Origin: Allobacillus salarius
GTDB lineage: Bacteria > Bacillota > Bacilli > Bacillales > Alkalibacillaceae
DNA: 64,000 bases
NCBI RefSeq assembly: GCF_007559425.1
Contig: NZ_VMHE01000009.1
Coordinates: forward strand, 24,695-88,694
Direction of reading: 5' to 3'
Shown here: in pieces, positions 36,902-45,690 of the stretch
How positions within the stretch are numbered: the stretch's first letter is position 1
Layout of the letters: every line of letters begins with the position of its first letter
Position numbers and translations under genes: made by a program
Notes under the pieces: generated by a model
What the model was told of the DNA's origin: nothing
The model's input: only the letters and a program-made list of their open reading frames with translations
The model's database searches: none

Positions 36902-37097
36902 TGGATTACCTCCATGCTTGTCCCTTTATTCATTGTATGCGTTCGTTTTTTCATACATACCGAATCTATATAATTGAAGAGGACGACAAACAATGAATTA
37001 TGAAAAGCAATCCGTTTCATGTTTTAACATCGATTCATGAAAATAGTAGCCAAATCTAAAGGAACGTAGATTAAATTACAAAGTAGAGGTGTATTAT

Positions 37098-37190
37098 ATG
37101 CACCCAAATCTACTAGTTATGTACCTTCGAGATATTAATATGTGCCTAATTCATGAATTGATCGAACCATATACGTTTTTAGAGTCTTAA
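37098..37190 (+). CDS. Candidate 30-residue micro-protein
   Basis: ATG 37098 is preceded by AGAGGTG at 7 bases, a good Shine-Dalgarno site for so short a frame. The product begins MHPNLLVMYLRDINMCLIHE and ends EPYTFLES; it is amphipathic, with one Cys and a possible helix. No recognised family. Codon use is not informative at this length. It could be a regulatory leader peptide, but no gene follows on the same strand before 41464. Confidence 0.4.
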   Translation: MHPNLLVMYLRDINMCLIHELIEPYTFLES

Positions 37191-37268
37191 ACTGTATTAT
37201 TTGGCTCTGAATTCAAAAAATATGCCCTCCACTTAATGCTACCGGCATGCAAATAAACAAAACAAAAA

Positions 37269-37292
37269 GACCCTCGAAGTTTATCGAGCGTC
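37269..37292 (-). terminator. Terminator after fabF
   Basis: GACCCTCGA (37269-37277) and TCGAGCGTC (37284-37292) pair with one mismatch; the minus strand continues TTTTTGTTTTGTTT. Closes the fabH-fabF operon. Confidence 0.88.
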
Positions 37293-37313
37293 CTCATTGA
37301 ATAAATGTTGAAT

Positions 37314-38552
37314 TTAATTATATTTTTTAAATAATAATGAAGCGTTGTGTCCGCCAAAACCTAAGGAGTTGGACATCGCTACATTCACTTCTTTTTCTCT
37401 GGCTTCATTTGGTACATAGTCCAAGTCACACAATTCATCAGGTGTTTCATAATTCATTGTCGGAGGCATAATATTATTTTTGATCGATAACACCGATACG
37501 ATTGCCTCTAGGCCACCTGCTGCACCGAGTAAGTGTCCTGTCATTGACTTGGTTGAACTCATTGCTAGTTGATAAGCGTGTTCACCGAAAACAGTTTTTA
37601 CTGCGTTCGTTTCATATTGATCATTATACTCTGTACTTGTTCCATGTGCGTTAATGTAATCAACGGAGTCAACAGCGACACCCGCATCATCAACAGCTTG
37701 TTGCATGGCGCGCGCTGCTCCTTCTCCTTCTGGCGCCGGAGCTGTCACGTGATATGCATCTCCTGTTGAACCATAACCACAGATTTCAGCATATATTTTC
37801 GCTCCACGTTTTTGAGCATGTTCTAAAGATTCAAGAATTAATATGCCTGCTCCTTCACCCATAACGAACCCATCTCGGTTTTTATCAAATGGACGGCTTG
37901 CTTTCAGTGGATCTTCATTTTTTGACAAAGCGCCTGCCTGTGTAAATCCTGCGAAGGACATATTTGTCATTGGAGCTTCGGTTCCTCCGGTAATCATGGC
38001 ATCAGCATCACCGCGTTGAATCACTTTAAATGCATCTCCAATGGAATTCGTTCCAGAAGCACACGCTGTAACTGTGCAGGAGTTAATCCCTTTTGCACCG
38101 AACTGAATGGAAACCTGACCGGCAGCCATGTCTGGAATCATCATCGGAATAAAGAACGGACTCACCCTGCGATGGCCTTTATCGAGAAATTTTTCATATT
38201 GCGATTCATATGTCGACATTCCGCCAATTCCAGATCCAATCCATACACCTGTCCGCTCTGCATTGGACTCATCAATTGTAAGTTCTGCATCATCTAACGC
38301 CATTTTTGCAGCAGCGACTGCAAACTGAGTGAATAAGTCCATTTTCCGTGCGTCTTTTTTCTCCATATAATTATTCGGATCAAAGTCTTTTACCTCTGCT
38401 GCAATTTTTGTTGGAAAGTGATCAGCATTCACTCGAGTTACTTCACCAATTCCAACATGGCCGGAAATCAATCGATTCCACATCGTAGAAACGTCATTTC
38501 CGACAGGCGAAACAACACCTAGACCTGTAACCACTACGCGATTTTTCGTCAT
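37314..38552 (-). CDS. fabF: 3-oxoacyl-ACP synthase II, FabF
   Basis: Condensing enzyme that elongates acyl-ACP with malonyl-ACP. 412 residues from ATG 38552 (AAGGGAG site); the longer frame to 38582 lacks one. The Cys-His-His triad is complete: [11 protein letters not shown] (Cys about 164), [11 protein letters not shown] (about 304) and [10 protein letters not shown] (about 340). Cotranscribed with fabH, 53 bases upstream. The FapR-like site before fabH should control both. Confidence 0.97.
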   Translation of the reverse strand: MTKNRVVVTGLGVVSPVGNDVSTMWNRLISGHVGIGEVTRVNADHFPTKIAAEVKDFDPNNYMEKKDARKMDLFTQFAVAAAKMALDDAELTIDESNAERTGVWIGSGIGGMSTYESQYEKFLDKGHRRVSPFFIPMMIPDMAAGQVSIQFGAKGINSCTVTACASGTNSIGDAFKVIQRGDADAMITGGTEAPMTNMSFAGFTQAGALSKNEDPLKASRPFDKNRDGFVMGEGAGILILESLEHAQKRGAKIYAEICGYGSTGDAYHVTAPAPEGEGAARAMQQAVDDAGVAVDSVDYINAHGTSTEYNDQYETNAVKTVFGEHAYQLAMSSTKSMTGHLLGAAGGLEAIVSVLSIKNNIMPPTMNYETPDELCDLDYVPNEAREKEVNVAMSNSLGFGGHNASLLFKKYN

Positions 38553-38605
38553 TCTGTAATACTCCCTTCTATTTCCTATCATTTAATTTTAATCATTGAT
38601 TAATT

Positions 38606-39544
38606 TTATTTACCCCATCTAAATGCGACTGCTCCCCATGTCAATCCGCCGCCGAAACCGACTAATACGACTAAATCTCCATCTTTAATGTTACCTGACT
38701 TTACATCTTCGGACAAAGCTATTGGGATGGATGCAGCAGATGTGTTTCCATACTTTTGAATATTTTTGGACATTTTTTCAACTGGGATATCTAACTTTTC
38801 TCTTGCCGCTTCCATAATTCGAATATTCGCCTGATGTGGTATTAAATAATCTACATCATTCTTAGTAAGTCCTATTTTTTCTACGACATTCAACGCTGAT
38901 TCTCCCATTTGACGCACAGCAAACTTAAACACTTCACGGCCATTCATATAAATGACGTCTTCTTCCGTTTGATGTAAATGTGGAATTCCTCGGCCGTCGG
39001 CACCTAGCTCAAAAGATAAAACACCGCGGTCCTCAGAAACAGGGCCCATTACAGCAGCTCCTGCACCGTCACCAAACAGCACACACGTGTTTCGGTCTTC
39101 CCAGTTCATAATTTTTGATAATTTTTCAACACCAACAATCAAAACGTTTTTATATGTTCCGGCTTCAATAAACTGTTTTCCGGTGACCATACCATACATG
39201 AAACCAGCACAAGCCGCACTTACATCCATAGCTGCTGCTTTAAAAGCACCTAGGCGGGCTTGAATTTGCGTTGCAACCGATGGGAACCCCATATCACTCG
39301 TAACGGTAGCCACTAAAATCAGATCGATTTCATCTGCCTTTACTTCCGCTTCTTCCATAGCATTTTTCGCCGCTTCATAAGCCATGTCTGATGTGTTCAT
39401 ATCGTCAGGTGCGATTCTTCGCTCCTCGATTCCTGTTCGTGTTCGAATCCACTCATCCGATGTATCAACCATTTCTTCTAACTCTTTATTCGTTAAAATA
39501 CGCTCGGGAACAAAATGTCCCATTCCTAGAATTCCTGCGTTCAT
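38606..39544 (-). CDS. fabH: 3-oxoacyl-ACP synthase III, FabH
   Basis: Initiates fatty-acid synthesis from acyl-CoA (branched or acetyl) and malonyl-ACP. 312 residues. Cys-His-Asn triad: [13 protein letters not shown] (Cys about 111), [11 protein letters not shown] (His about 237) and the [11 protein letters not shown]sn (about 267). First gene of fabH-fabF, with a FapR-like operator 46-61 bases before its start. Confidence 0.97.
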   Translation of the reverse strand: MNAGILGMGHFVPERILTNKELEEMVDTSDEWIRTRTGIEERRIAPDDMNTSDMAYEAAKNAMEEAEVKADEIDLILVATVTSDMGFPSVATQIQARLGAFKAAAMDVSAACAGFMYGMVTGKQFIEAGTYKNVLIVGVEKLSKIMNWEDRNTCVLFGDGAGAAVMGPVSEDRGVLSFELGADGRGIPHLHQTEEDVIYMNGREVFKFAVRQMGESALNVVEKIGLTKNDVDYLIPHQANIRIMEAAREKLDIPVEKMSKNIQKYGNTSAASIPIALSEDVKSGNIKDGDLVVLVGFGGGLTWGAVAFRWGK

Positions 39545-39589
39545 TTTGGAGTCATCTCCTCACTTTATATTCCTCTTACTATCTTATTC

Positions 39590-39605
39590 TATGACCTGGT
39601 ATTAA
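39590..39605 (-). promoter_or_regulatory. FapR-like operator upstream of fabH-fabF
   Basis: On the minus strand the site reads TTAATACCAGGTCATA, close to the FapR box and similar to the fabI site at 10936-10952. The TACC/GGT core is kept. Two such sites at unlinked fatty-acid genes make chance unlikely. Confidence 0.68.
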
Positions 39606-39612
39606 TTTTAAC

Positions 39613-39638
39613 AGAAAAAAAAGCCTTCGGAAAGGCTT
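39613..39638 (-). terminator. Terminator after med
   Basis: AAGCCTT (39621-39627) and AAGGCTT (39632-39638) form the stem; the minus strand continues with eight T (39620-39613). med therefore ends before fabH and no comZ gene lies between. Confidence 0.87.
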
Positions 39639-39686
39639 AAATTTATAAAAACAAAATAAATGATTAATAATGTACCTATATTATAG

Positions 39687-40634
39687 TTATTTTTCACCTG
39701 TCTCCAAATACGATTCCATTTTTTGATCCAACCAATCCCGTACAGAAGGTGGTACATGTTCACCGTATGTTCCTAAATGAACGTATTGATTTTCAAAACC
39801 GAGTCGGATGATTCCAGATGTCAAGTCTCCATCATTTAACAACTGAGCAACCTCCCGATAAACATTTTCCATTTCAATAACCGTACTTGTAAGCACATGA
39901 TTTTTCGCTAATTCATATTGATCATTAATATATCCGATGGCTGAAATTCCATCCTTTTTTGCTTGGTGGATAATCGGCGTATTGAACCCCTCGCCAGCTG
40001 GGAATACAACGTCTATCCCCTTTTCCACCATCTCTTGGTATTGCTTCATCGCTTGCTGTTGGTCATACCCACTACCAATCGATTTATAGTGGATTCGAAT
40101 CTGAGGATTAACGGTGCGAGCACCTTCAAAGAATCCTTCTAACGCAGTCGTTTCAGCATACGGGGATAATATGCCGATTTGGTTTCTTTTTGTCATCTCC
40201 CCTGCAAGCATTCCTGCATAATAATATGAATCGTAATGATCGAATTGAATAGAAGTAATATTGCTGTCATAAGCTGTACCGTCAAAATAAACAAACTGAA
40301 TATGAGGGTAGAATTTGTTAATGCGATCGAAATATTGACCAAATCCTTTACCCTGTCCAAAGATTAAATTGACACCTTGCCGATCAAAATCACTGACAAT
40401 CTTCTCAAGCTGTCTCGCTTCTGTCACATTCTCTTCAAACATCACACTGACGTTGAACGTATCTTTAATTTCCAACAGACCTAAATAAGCACTATGTCCC
40501 CATGTCTCATCATGAATCGTCCCTTCAAGAATTAAGCCTACGTTCTCTAAATCGCCATCTTCAGTAATTAAGTTACAACCACCCAAAAAAATTGCAAATA
40601 GTCCAATCAACAGTAATAAGATTTTCTCTCTCAC
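39687..40634 (-). CDS. med: Med-like BMP-family lipoprotein
   Basis: Membrane-anchored periplasmic-binding-like protein of the basic membrane protein (BMP/PnrA) family, 315 residues. The lipobox is LFAIFLGGCN with Cys20. In B. subtilis Med is a positive regulator of comK expression and lies upstream of comZ and fabH. Here it also precedes fabH but is closed by a terminator and has no comZ after it. GTG 40634 has GGAGTG about 9 bases upstream. The ligand, possibly a nucleoside, is unknown. Confidence 0.88.
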   Translation of the reverse strand: MREKILLLLIGLFAIFLGGCNLITEDGDLENVGLILEGTIHDETWGHSAYLGLLEIKDTFNVSVMFEENVTEARQLEKIVSDFDRQGVNLIFGQGKGFGQYFDRINKFYPHIQFVYFDGTAYDSNITSIQFDHYDSYYYAGMLAGEMTKRNQIGILSPYAETTALEGFFEGARTVNPQIRIHYKSIGSGYDQQQAMKQYQEMVEKGIDVVFPAGEGFNTPIIHQAKKDGISAIGYINDQYELAKNHVLTSTVIEMENVYREVAQLLNDGDLTSGIIRLGFENQYVHLGTYGEHVPPSVRDWLDQKMESYLETGEK

Positions 40635-40753
40635 TTTATAGGCACTCCGGTTAGCTATTTTCTTTCATTGTGCTATGTTTGCGGGAATTTCGCAACATTC
40701 TAGAACGAACATTTAGACTTTTTTCCTATTTTGATAAAACATCCATGGATTAT

Positions 40754-41329
40754 TTATGACAAAAAGTAAATCGATTTGCTATGATCTTTTCCATGGAAAT
40801 AGGTTTGTTGAGGAATCATATCTTTCATTCCGTGAACGATGATCCAATGCGCCAACTTTTGGGCTGAGACTTTTATTTTCATATCATTATCGATATTGTC
40901 ACCGTTCCCGTCATTCAAAAGCCGCTCTATTTTAGCTTCTTTTGAGCTGACATTTCGTTGGTCTATCGCCTGAATAAACGCATCATCATCGATTTCAATG
41001 TTTTCGATTGAGATAATTTTTATCCGCTTATCATCCACTGGATTTATTCGATTCGATAGATAAATGCCTCTCGATACATCTGCTTCCATTATGCTATCAA
41101 TAAAGATTCCGTATTTCGTTTGGGAGATAGCTTCAATATTTTCTTCTAAATGAAAATGAGCGTTTCTACCAAAGGCTAATTGTATTTGTTCAATTCGGTC
41201 GTTCATTTGGTCAGGGCAATCCTTGTTCTTACCTTCAGAAAAAGCAAACACCTCATAACCTTCTTTTAATAGCTCGTCGATCACATAATAACAAAACCAT
41301 TTCTCTATCGGATAAACAATGACATTCAC
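40754..41329 (-). CDS. Conserved protein upstream of med (YjaU position)
   Basis: Product not firmly recognised. From GTG 41329 (AAGGAG 8 bases upstream; GTG 41338 overlaps the site) it has 191 residues beginning MNVIVYPIEKWFCYYVIDEL. The alternating hydrophobic strands and the sequence FIDSIMEADVSRGIYLSNRI suggest a Rossmann-like fold without an evident GxGxxG. Its place upstream of med matches yjaU of B. subtilis, so it may be that orthologue. No signal peptide. Confidence 0.72.
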   Translation of the reverse strand: MNVIVYPIEKWFCYYVIDELLKEGYEVFAFSEGKNKDCPDQMNDRIEQIQLAFGRNAHFHLEENIEAISQTKYGIFIDSIMEADVSRGIYLSNRINPVDDKRIKIISIENIEIDDDAFIQAIDQRNVSSKEAKIERLLNDGNGDNIDNDMKIKVSAQKLAHWIIVHGMKDMIPQQTYFHGKDHSKSIYFLS

Positions 41330-41463
41330 CGATTTCACTCCTTATATAGTAAAGACTTGAACGATTCATGAACTTCCAAAGAAATATATTTATTTTTATC
41401 GCATCATTTGATACACTAAATCATGGAAACAAGTTTATGTTTGAACAATAGAGGTGAAGATTA

Positions 41464-41646
41464 ATGAGATATATTGGAACAATCGTATGGAGTTTCTTAC
41501 TTAGCGCGATGATTGTCTATGTACTTGCTAGTATGAGTGGTGCTTCATTCGACCTAACAGGTACATTTGTATTGACAGCCGTATTCACATTAACAGCAGT
41601 CATTGTCGGAGATGGCATATTAAGTAATGACGATGCCACCAATTAA
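41464..41646 (+). CDS. DUF2929 membrane protein (YjzD-like)
   Basis: Small membrane protein of 60 residues with two helices (about 5-25 and 34-52), opening MRYIGTIVWSFLLSAMIVYV, which matches the DUF2929 family as I recall it. Function unknown. A GAGGTG site precedes ATG 41464 and a strong terminator follows. In B. subtilis yjzD lies at the same side of med. Confidence 0.75.
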   Translation: MRYIGTIVWSFLLSAMIVYVLASMSGASFDLTGTFVLTAVFTLTAVIVGDGILSNDDATN

Positions 41647-41653
41647 CGGTAAG

Positions 41654-41700
41654 AAGGTTGACTCTTGTGTAGGAATTAGTCAATGAGTCAACCTTTTTTA
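41654..41700 (+). terminator. Terminator after the DUF2929 gene
   Basis: AAGGTTGACTC (41654-41664) pairs with GAGTCAACCTT (41685-41695), followed by TTTTA. Confidence 0.85.
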
Positions 41701-41737
41701 GTATCATTGGCCAATCGTCAGTGAAGTTTTGCTCAAG

Positions 41738-41762
41738 ACTCGTCAAACGACGAGTTTTCTTT
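41738..41762 (+). terminator. Second plus-strand hairpin, possible terminator
   Basis: ACTCGTC (41738-41744) and GACGAGT (41749-41755) around AAAC, followed by TTTCTTT. It may back up the preceding terminator; it lies 5 bases from the end of the convergent gene. Confidence 0.65.
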
Positions 41763-41766
41763 ATTG

Positions 41767-42054
41767 CTACCAAGGTATTAAGCTTAGGGCAGCGATTGCA
41801 GTAAGAGGCAATATGAGCCGTCCCAACCCACCAGGTCGATAACCATACGGTGGATAACCATATCCGGGACCGTAATACCCCCATTGTCTCGTTTCAAACG
41901 TATTATACTTCGGTATAATCAAATAAACGTGGTCATCATCTAAGTCCATGATCACACCGTCGATCTTTTCACCATGCACCGTTTCAATTAATACGTATTG
42001 CTTCATATGCTTGTGACATAATGCATACATTGGTTTTGATTGTTGTTGCGACAC
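41767..42054 (-). CDS. Unrecognised small protein with Gly-Tyr-Pro stretch
   Basis: Not recognised. From GTG 42054, with an AAAGGAGAGG site just upstream, it has 95 residues; in-frame codons back to 42087 precede the site. The N-terminal half, MKQYVLIETVHGEKIDGVIMD split at about 18-38, resembles a small beta-barrel (Sm-like or coat-associated) fold. It is followed by WGYYGPGYGYPPYGYRPGG (about 58-76) and a C-terminal hydrophobic helix ending LIPW. Such proteins are often spore or envelope associated in Bacillaceae, but that is inference. Confidence 0.7.
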   Translation of the reverse strand: MSQQQSKPMYALCHKHMKQYVLIETVHGEKIDGVIMDLDDDHVYLIIPKYNTFETRQWGYYGPGYGYPPYGYRPGGLGRLILPLTAIAALSLIPW

Positions 42055-42125
42055 ATAATCCTCTCCTTTCATCGTTACTATATTCAACTTAGAGGGGATA
42101 TGTGCCCGTAAGAGGAGGATTCAAC

Positions 42126-42938
42126 ATGACAGAGTTGTGGGAATTATTACAGTTTTTATTTCTAGGTTTATTTCAAGGATTTACAGAACCGATTCCGATT
42201 TCATCGAGCGGCCATTTAAAAATTGTCCAAGAATTTATGGACGTTGATTTACCTGGACTTACTTTCGAAGCATTTATCAATTTCGGCTCATTGTTGGCAG
42301 TTTTGGTTATATATAGAAAAGACATCTATTTACTCGTCAACCATGCTTCTGACTATGTGTTTAAAAAGAATGAAGAATACAAAAGTGATTTCACATATTT
42401 ACTACTATTGGTAGTCGCTACGATTCCAGCTGGGTTATTAGGTGTTTTCTTTGATGACCTATTCGGGGAATCATTTGCCGAAGTGAAATATGTAGGATTA
42501 ATGCTTATATTTACAGGTATCGCCCTATGGATTATCCGTAATCTGAAAGGTTACAAAGACGACACCGAAATAACACTGAAGGATGCCATTATCATCGGAC
42601 TTGCGCAGTCATTGGCACTAGCACCTGGTATTAGCCGTTCAGGTGCAACAGTCGTTGCTGCAATGCTCGTTGGTTTGAAGCGAGATAGCGCATTACGATT
42701 TTCATTCTTGATGTATATACCGGTAAGCGTTGGAACGACTATTTTTGCCGTGGACGATATAGTTGGCAATCCGGAAATCTCCAGTCAGTTCATACTTTAT
42801 ATCATAGCTTTGTTAGCGGCCATTGTGTCTTCTTACTTTGCTTTGTTACTTTTCATCAATATTATGAAATCCGGTAACCTAAAATACTTCGCATACTACT
42901 GCTTAATCGCCGGTGTTTTAGTATTTTTCCTATTATAA
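42126..42938 (+). CDS. uppP: Undecaprenyl-diphosphatase UppP (BacA family)
   Basis: Membrane phosphatase that recycles undecaprenyl-PP for cell-wall synthesis and can give bacitracin tolerance. 270 residues from ATG 42126 (AGGAGG site), about eight membrane helices. The two catalytic blocks are GLFQGFTEPIPISSSGHL (about 12-29, with the Q-x-x-x-E acid pair) and PGISRSGATVVAA (about 169-181, with the essential Arg). The EPIPISSSGH variant differs from the commoner EFLPISSTGH, marking a separate subfamily. Confidence 0.95.
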   Translation: MTELWELLQFLFLGLFQGFTEPIPISSSGHLKIVQEFMDVDLPGLTFEAFINFGSLLAVLVIYRKDIYLLVNHASDYVFKKNEEYKSDFTYLLLLVVATIPAGLLGVFFDDLFGESFAEVKYVGLMLIFTGIALWIIRNLKGYKDDTEITLKDAIIIGLAQSLALAPGISRSGATVVAAMLVGLKRDSALRFSFLMYIPVSVGTTIFAVDDIVGNPEISSQFILYIIALLAAIVSSYFALLLFINIMKSGNLKYFAYYCLIAGVLVFFLL

Positions 42939-43170
42939 TGATTTTTTAACGTGTCGGGAAGAGCCTCGTGTTCTTCTCGATCTTTTTATATCCTCTCAAA
43001 ATTTCGGTGATCATTGAAAGTGTGTTTAAAGTCAATCGGACTTTGGTCAAAAACGGTTTAAAGTCAAATGTTAGAAATTAAGATACAAACATGTAAGAGG
43101 AGTACAAGAAACGGATGTTCATGACGATGTGCGTATATTGAAGTTTTCGGATATACATTGAAGAATAACG

Positions 43171-43316
43171 AATTAACCCTGAAAATTTGAAATTAACCCT
43201 GAAGCATTGCAAATTAACGCTGAAGCTTTGTAAATTAACGCTGAAGCCTGGCAGATTAACACTGAAGCTTCGCAAATTAACACTGAAGATCTTCAAATTT
43301 ACCCTGAAGCACCACG
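43171..43316. repeat. 21-bp tandem repeat, seven copies
   Basis: The motif AATTAACnCTGAAG begins at 43171, 43191, 43212, 43233, 43254, 43275 and 43296: one 20-base step then five of 21. On the minus strand it reads as repeated FSVNLQS/FSVNLRS heptads, but the first copy breaks the frame and no ribosome site is present. Function unknown. Confidence 0.9.
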
Positions 43317-43409
43317 ATTAAGCGGATTCTCTGACACCAACTGCCATCATCGAATCCTACGTCAAGTTGTGTATTTACCCCAACAAATATTTTAGAACCT
43401 ACAAAACAA

Positions 43410-43449
43410 AACCCCTTCTCAAAATGACGAACCATTTTGAAAAGGGGTT
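43410..43449 (-). terminator. Terminator after yitW
   Basis: AACCCCTTCTCAAAAT (43410-43425) pairs with ATTTTGAAAAGGGGTT (43434-43449) with one mismatch; the minus strand continues TTGTTTTG. Confidence 0.9.
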
Positions 43450-43454
43450 ATTGA

Positions 43455-43766
43455 TCAATCAGGAATTCCAAGTGCGATTTTTGCATAACGGGACATATTA
43501 TCTTTTGTCCAAGGTGGATTCCATACAATATTAACTTCTGTATCTTTTACCTCAGGCATGTCTGACATTGCACGCTTAACGTCCTGTTCGATATGTCCAG
43601 CAAGTGGGCATCCCATTGCAGTCAATGTCATTGTGACGATTGCCGTACCTTCATCATCTAAATCGATATCGTAAACGAGGCCTAAGTTTACAATATCAAT
43701 GCCTAATTCCGGGTCGATCACGGTTTCAAGTGCGCCCCATAAATTATCTTTCAAGGCTTCATCCAT
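43455..43766 (-). CDS. yitW: MIP18-family Fe-S assembly factor (YitW)
   Basis: DUF59/MIP18 family protein, 103 residues. The conserved core is ETVIDPELGIDIVNLGLVY (about 14-32), with the TMTLTAMGCPLAGHI block containing the single functional Cys (about 53), and NPPWTKDNMS. Family members (SufT, PaaD, yeast Cia2) help mature Fe-S proteins. AGGAGGAGG site. Follows yitV on the same strand after a 68-base gap, as in B. subtilis. Confidence 0.93.
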   Translation of the reverse strand: MDEALKDNLWGALETVIDPELGIDIVNLGLVYDIDLDDEGTAIVTMTLTAMGCPLAGHIEQDVKRAMSDMPEVKDTEVNIVWNPPWTKDNMSRYAKIALGIPD

Positions 43767-43834
43767 GTTACAACCTCCTCCTATTTCCTTACTTCCATTA
43801 TAAACAGATTTAATATTTATTTAAAGAAATAAAA

Positions 43835-44593
43835 CTATTTCACTTGCTCTGCAAACCAATTACTCAATTGAATCATTGCTTCACGGCTAACTTTATGATC
43901 TCTTCCTTTCTCCGTTACGTACTGAACTGGATACTCAGGTTGTTGTTCGAGTAGTTGGTCTACAAAAGACGTTGAATGACTGAATGGTACCACTTGGTCA
44001 TCTTCTCCGTGCCAGACGAACAACGGGCGCCCGTTCAACCGATCTAACTGCTGCGAAAGATCGATTTCACGCAACGAACTAATTTGCTCTTCAATTTCTT
44101 TCTTTGTAAAAGGAAGCTCTACACCTTGTGAAGTAATCCCTTCGATTAAATAATTGGCCATCTCTTGAGCTTTAGCTGATCCCATCATGATTCCTGCATA
44201 TTGAATCCAGTTATATTGAGTTAACGCGGCTGCCGTAGAAATTCCTCCCATGCTCGTACCCGCGAGTCCAAATTGATTATCTTTCATTAAGCCTTTTTGT
44301 TCAACCCAAGCATAAATGGTATGTAGCTCAGAAACGTTTGCCGAAACGATTTTCCAGAAATCCTGTTGAATTTTCATCAAGTCCGTTTCTGTCGCTCTTT
44401 CGCCATGATGGAAGCTGTCTGGTAATATAACGAGAAACCCTTTTTCAGCTAAATAATAAGCTTGTGAGAGGTTTTGTTCTTTTGAACTTGTAAATCCGTG
44501 AAAATAAACAACAACAGGTTTCTGCTGTTGATCTTCGTTTGAGACAAGAAGACTTGGTATTTGTTCGATTTTTTCATGTGTAATCGTAATCAA
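43835..44593 (-). CDS. yitV: YitV-like alpha/beta-hydrolase (esterase)
   Basis: Prolyl-oligopeptidase/dienelactone-hydrolase-like esterase, 252 residues from TTG 44593, which has GGGAG 7 bases upstream; the frame runs on to 44665 without a site. Oxyanion-region YFHGFTSSKEQN (about 28-39), nucleophile elbow GTSMGG (about 122-127), Asp in HGEDDQVVP (about 197-205) and His in GRDHKVS (about 228). No signal peptide. Substrate unknown. Part of the conserved yitV-yitW pair, divergent from yitU. Confidence 0.9.
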   Translation of the reverse strand: MITITHEKIEQIPSLLVSNEDQQQKPVVVYFHGFTSSKEQNLSQAYYLAEKGFLVILPDSFHHGERATETDLMKIQQDFWKIVSANVSELHTIYAWVEQKGLMKDNQFGLAGTSMGGISTAAALTQYNWIQYAGIMMGSAKAQEMANYLIEGITSQGVELPFTKKEIEEQISSLREIDLSQQLDRLNGRPLFVWHGEDDQVVPFSHSTSFVDQLLEQQPEYPVQYVTEKGRDHKVSREAMIQLSNWFAEQVK

Positions 44594-44753
44594 GGTCGCT
44601 CTCCCTTTCGGTGAATGTTTTTCTACAATAATATCTAACAATAATCTGATGTTCAACCAATACACACAGAGCGAAAATGCTTTCCAACACTAAATATGCT
44701 ATACTGTATGAACTAGAACGAGTTAGCGATTATTCAGCTGAGGTGAAAAAACT

Positions 44754-45590
44754 ATGGAAAAACATATTATTGCACTTGATTTGGACGGAACACTACTGAA
44801 CGATCAAAAAAACATATCTGAAAAAAATTTAAAAACGATTCAAGCTGCAAAAGAAGCGGGACACATCGTTGTCATTGCTACAGGAAGACCACATCGAGTT
44901 AGTAAGCAATATTACTCACAAATGGACTTAACGACACCTATGGTTAATATGAACGGTGCATACGTACATCATCCTAGAGATAAAAGTTGGGGTGTCAAAC
45001 ATTCTCCAATGCCTAAAGATACAGCATATGATATTTTCGATATTGCGAATCATTTTGGTTCAAAAAATGTTATGGCTGAAATTATTGATCAAGTATATAT
45101 TGAAAAGAACGACGAAAGCTTAATGACGAACTTTTTCACAACAGGACTTGAAGATGCAGCCATATTTGGCGATTTAAAAGAAAACTTAAAAACGGACCCA
45201 TCTTCTATTCTAATTTATCCAGATGAAGAGGCAGCACCAAAAATTCAAGAAGCATTGAATGAAAATCATGCCTCACTCATCGATCACCGTAAATGGATGG
45301 ATCCATTTAGCGTTGTTGAAGTTATCCGCTCTGGTCTACATAAAGCAATCGGTCTACAAATGATCTCCAAGTATTATGGCATTCCACAAGAACGAATTAT
45401 CGCTTTTGGCGATGAAGACAATGACTTGGAAATGATTGAGTACGCTGGAGTCGGTGTCGCAATGGGGAATGGAATCGATGAGTTAAAAACATTGGCAAAA
45501 GAAATTACATTAACGAATGAAGAAGATGGCATTAGTCATTTCCTTGAGGATTATTTACGATTAAACAAAAAGCAATTCTCCAAAAATTAA
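44754..45590 (+). CDS. yitU: YitU-like HAD phosphatase (Cof type)
   Basis: HAD-superfamily phosphatase with a Cof-type C2 cap, 278 residues. Motif I is ALDLDGTLLND (nucleophile Asp8), motif II IATGRP (about 42-47), the Lys motif near KAIGLQ (about 198) and motif IV FGDEDNDLEMIEYAG (about 221-235). B. subtilis YitU dephosphorylates the riboflavin intermediate 5-amino-6-(5-phosphoribitylamino)uracil; the same is plausible but not proven here. Well-formed terminator after it. Confidence 0.92.
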   Translation: MEKHIIALDLDGTLLNDQKNISEKNLKTIQAAKEAGHIVVIATGRPHRVSKQYYSQMDLTTPMVNMNGAYVHHPRDKSWGVKHSPMPKDTAYDIFDIANHFGSKNVMAEIIDQVYIEKNDESLMTNFFTTGLEDAAIFGDLKENLKTDPSSILIYPDEEAAPKIQEALNENHASLIDHRKWMDPFSVVEVIRSGLHKAIGLQMISKYYGIPQERIIAFGDEDNDLEMIEYAGVGVAMGNGIDELKTLAKEITLTNEEDGISHFLEDYLRLNKKQFSKN

Positions 45591-45629
45591 ATCCCGATTT
45601 ATATTTTAAATAAAATTGCACAATCTATA

Positions 45630-45661
45630 CCTGAGCACTCGTAAAGTGTTCAGGTTTTTTC
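45630..45661 (+). terminator. Terminator after yitU
   Basis: CCTGAGCACT (45630-45639) pairs with AGTGTTCAGG (45645-45654), followed by seven T. Confidence 0.9.
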
Positions 45662-45690
45662 TTGTCTATTTCTTATGAGGAGGGCTTTGA

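Larger units (their letters stand above)
36902..37313. other. 412-base intergenic region with a candidate 30-residue ORF
   Basis: Between the small membrane gene and fabF. It holds the fabF terminator (37269-37292) and a 30-codon plus-strand frame with a ribosome site (37098-37190), listed separately. The rest is AT-rich with no repeat. Confidence 0.6.
42939..43454. other. 516-base intergenic region with short repeats
   Basis: After uppP there is no gene until yitW. At 43024-43072 the motif TTTAAAGTCAA occurs twice with a related copy between. At 43171-43316 a 21-bp array is present (listed separately). The yitW terminator ends the region. A 72-codon minus-strand frame (43078-43296) is only the translated array. 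Confidence 0.8.

Noticed and set aside
43078..43296. 72-codon minus-strand ORF made of FSVNL heptads
   Set aside because: It is the translation of the 21-bp array, has no ribosome site, and the first repeat step of 20 bases breaks the pattern.
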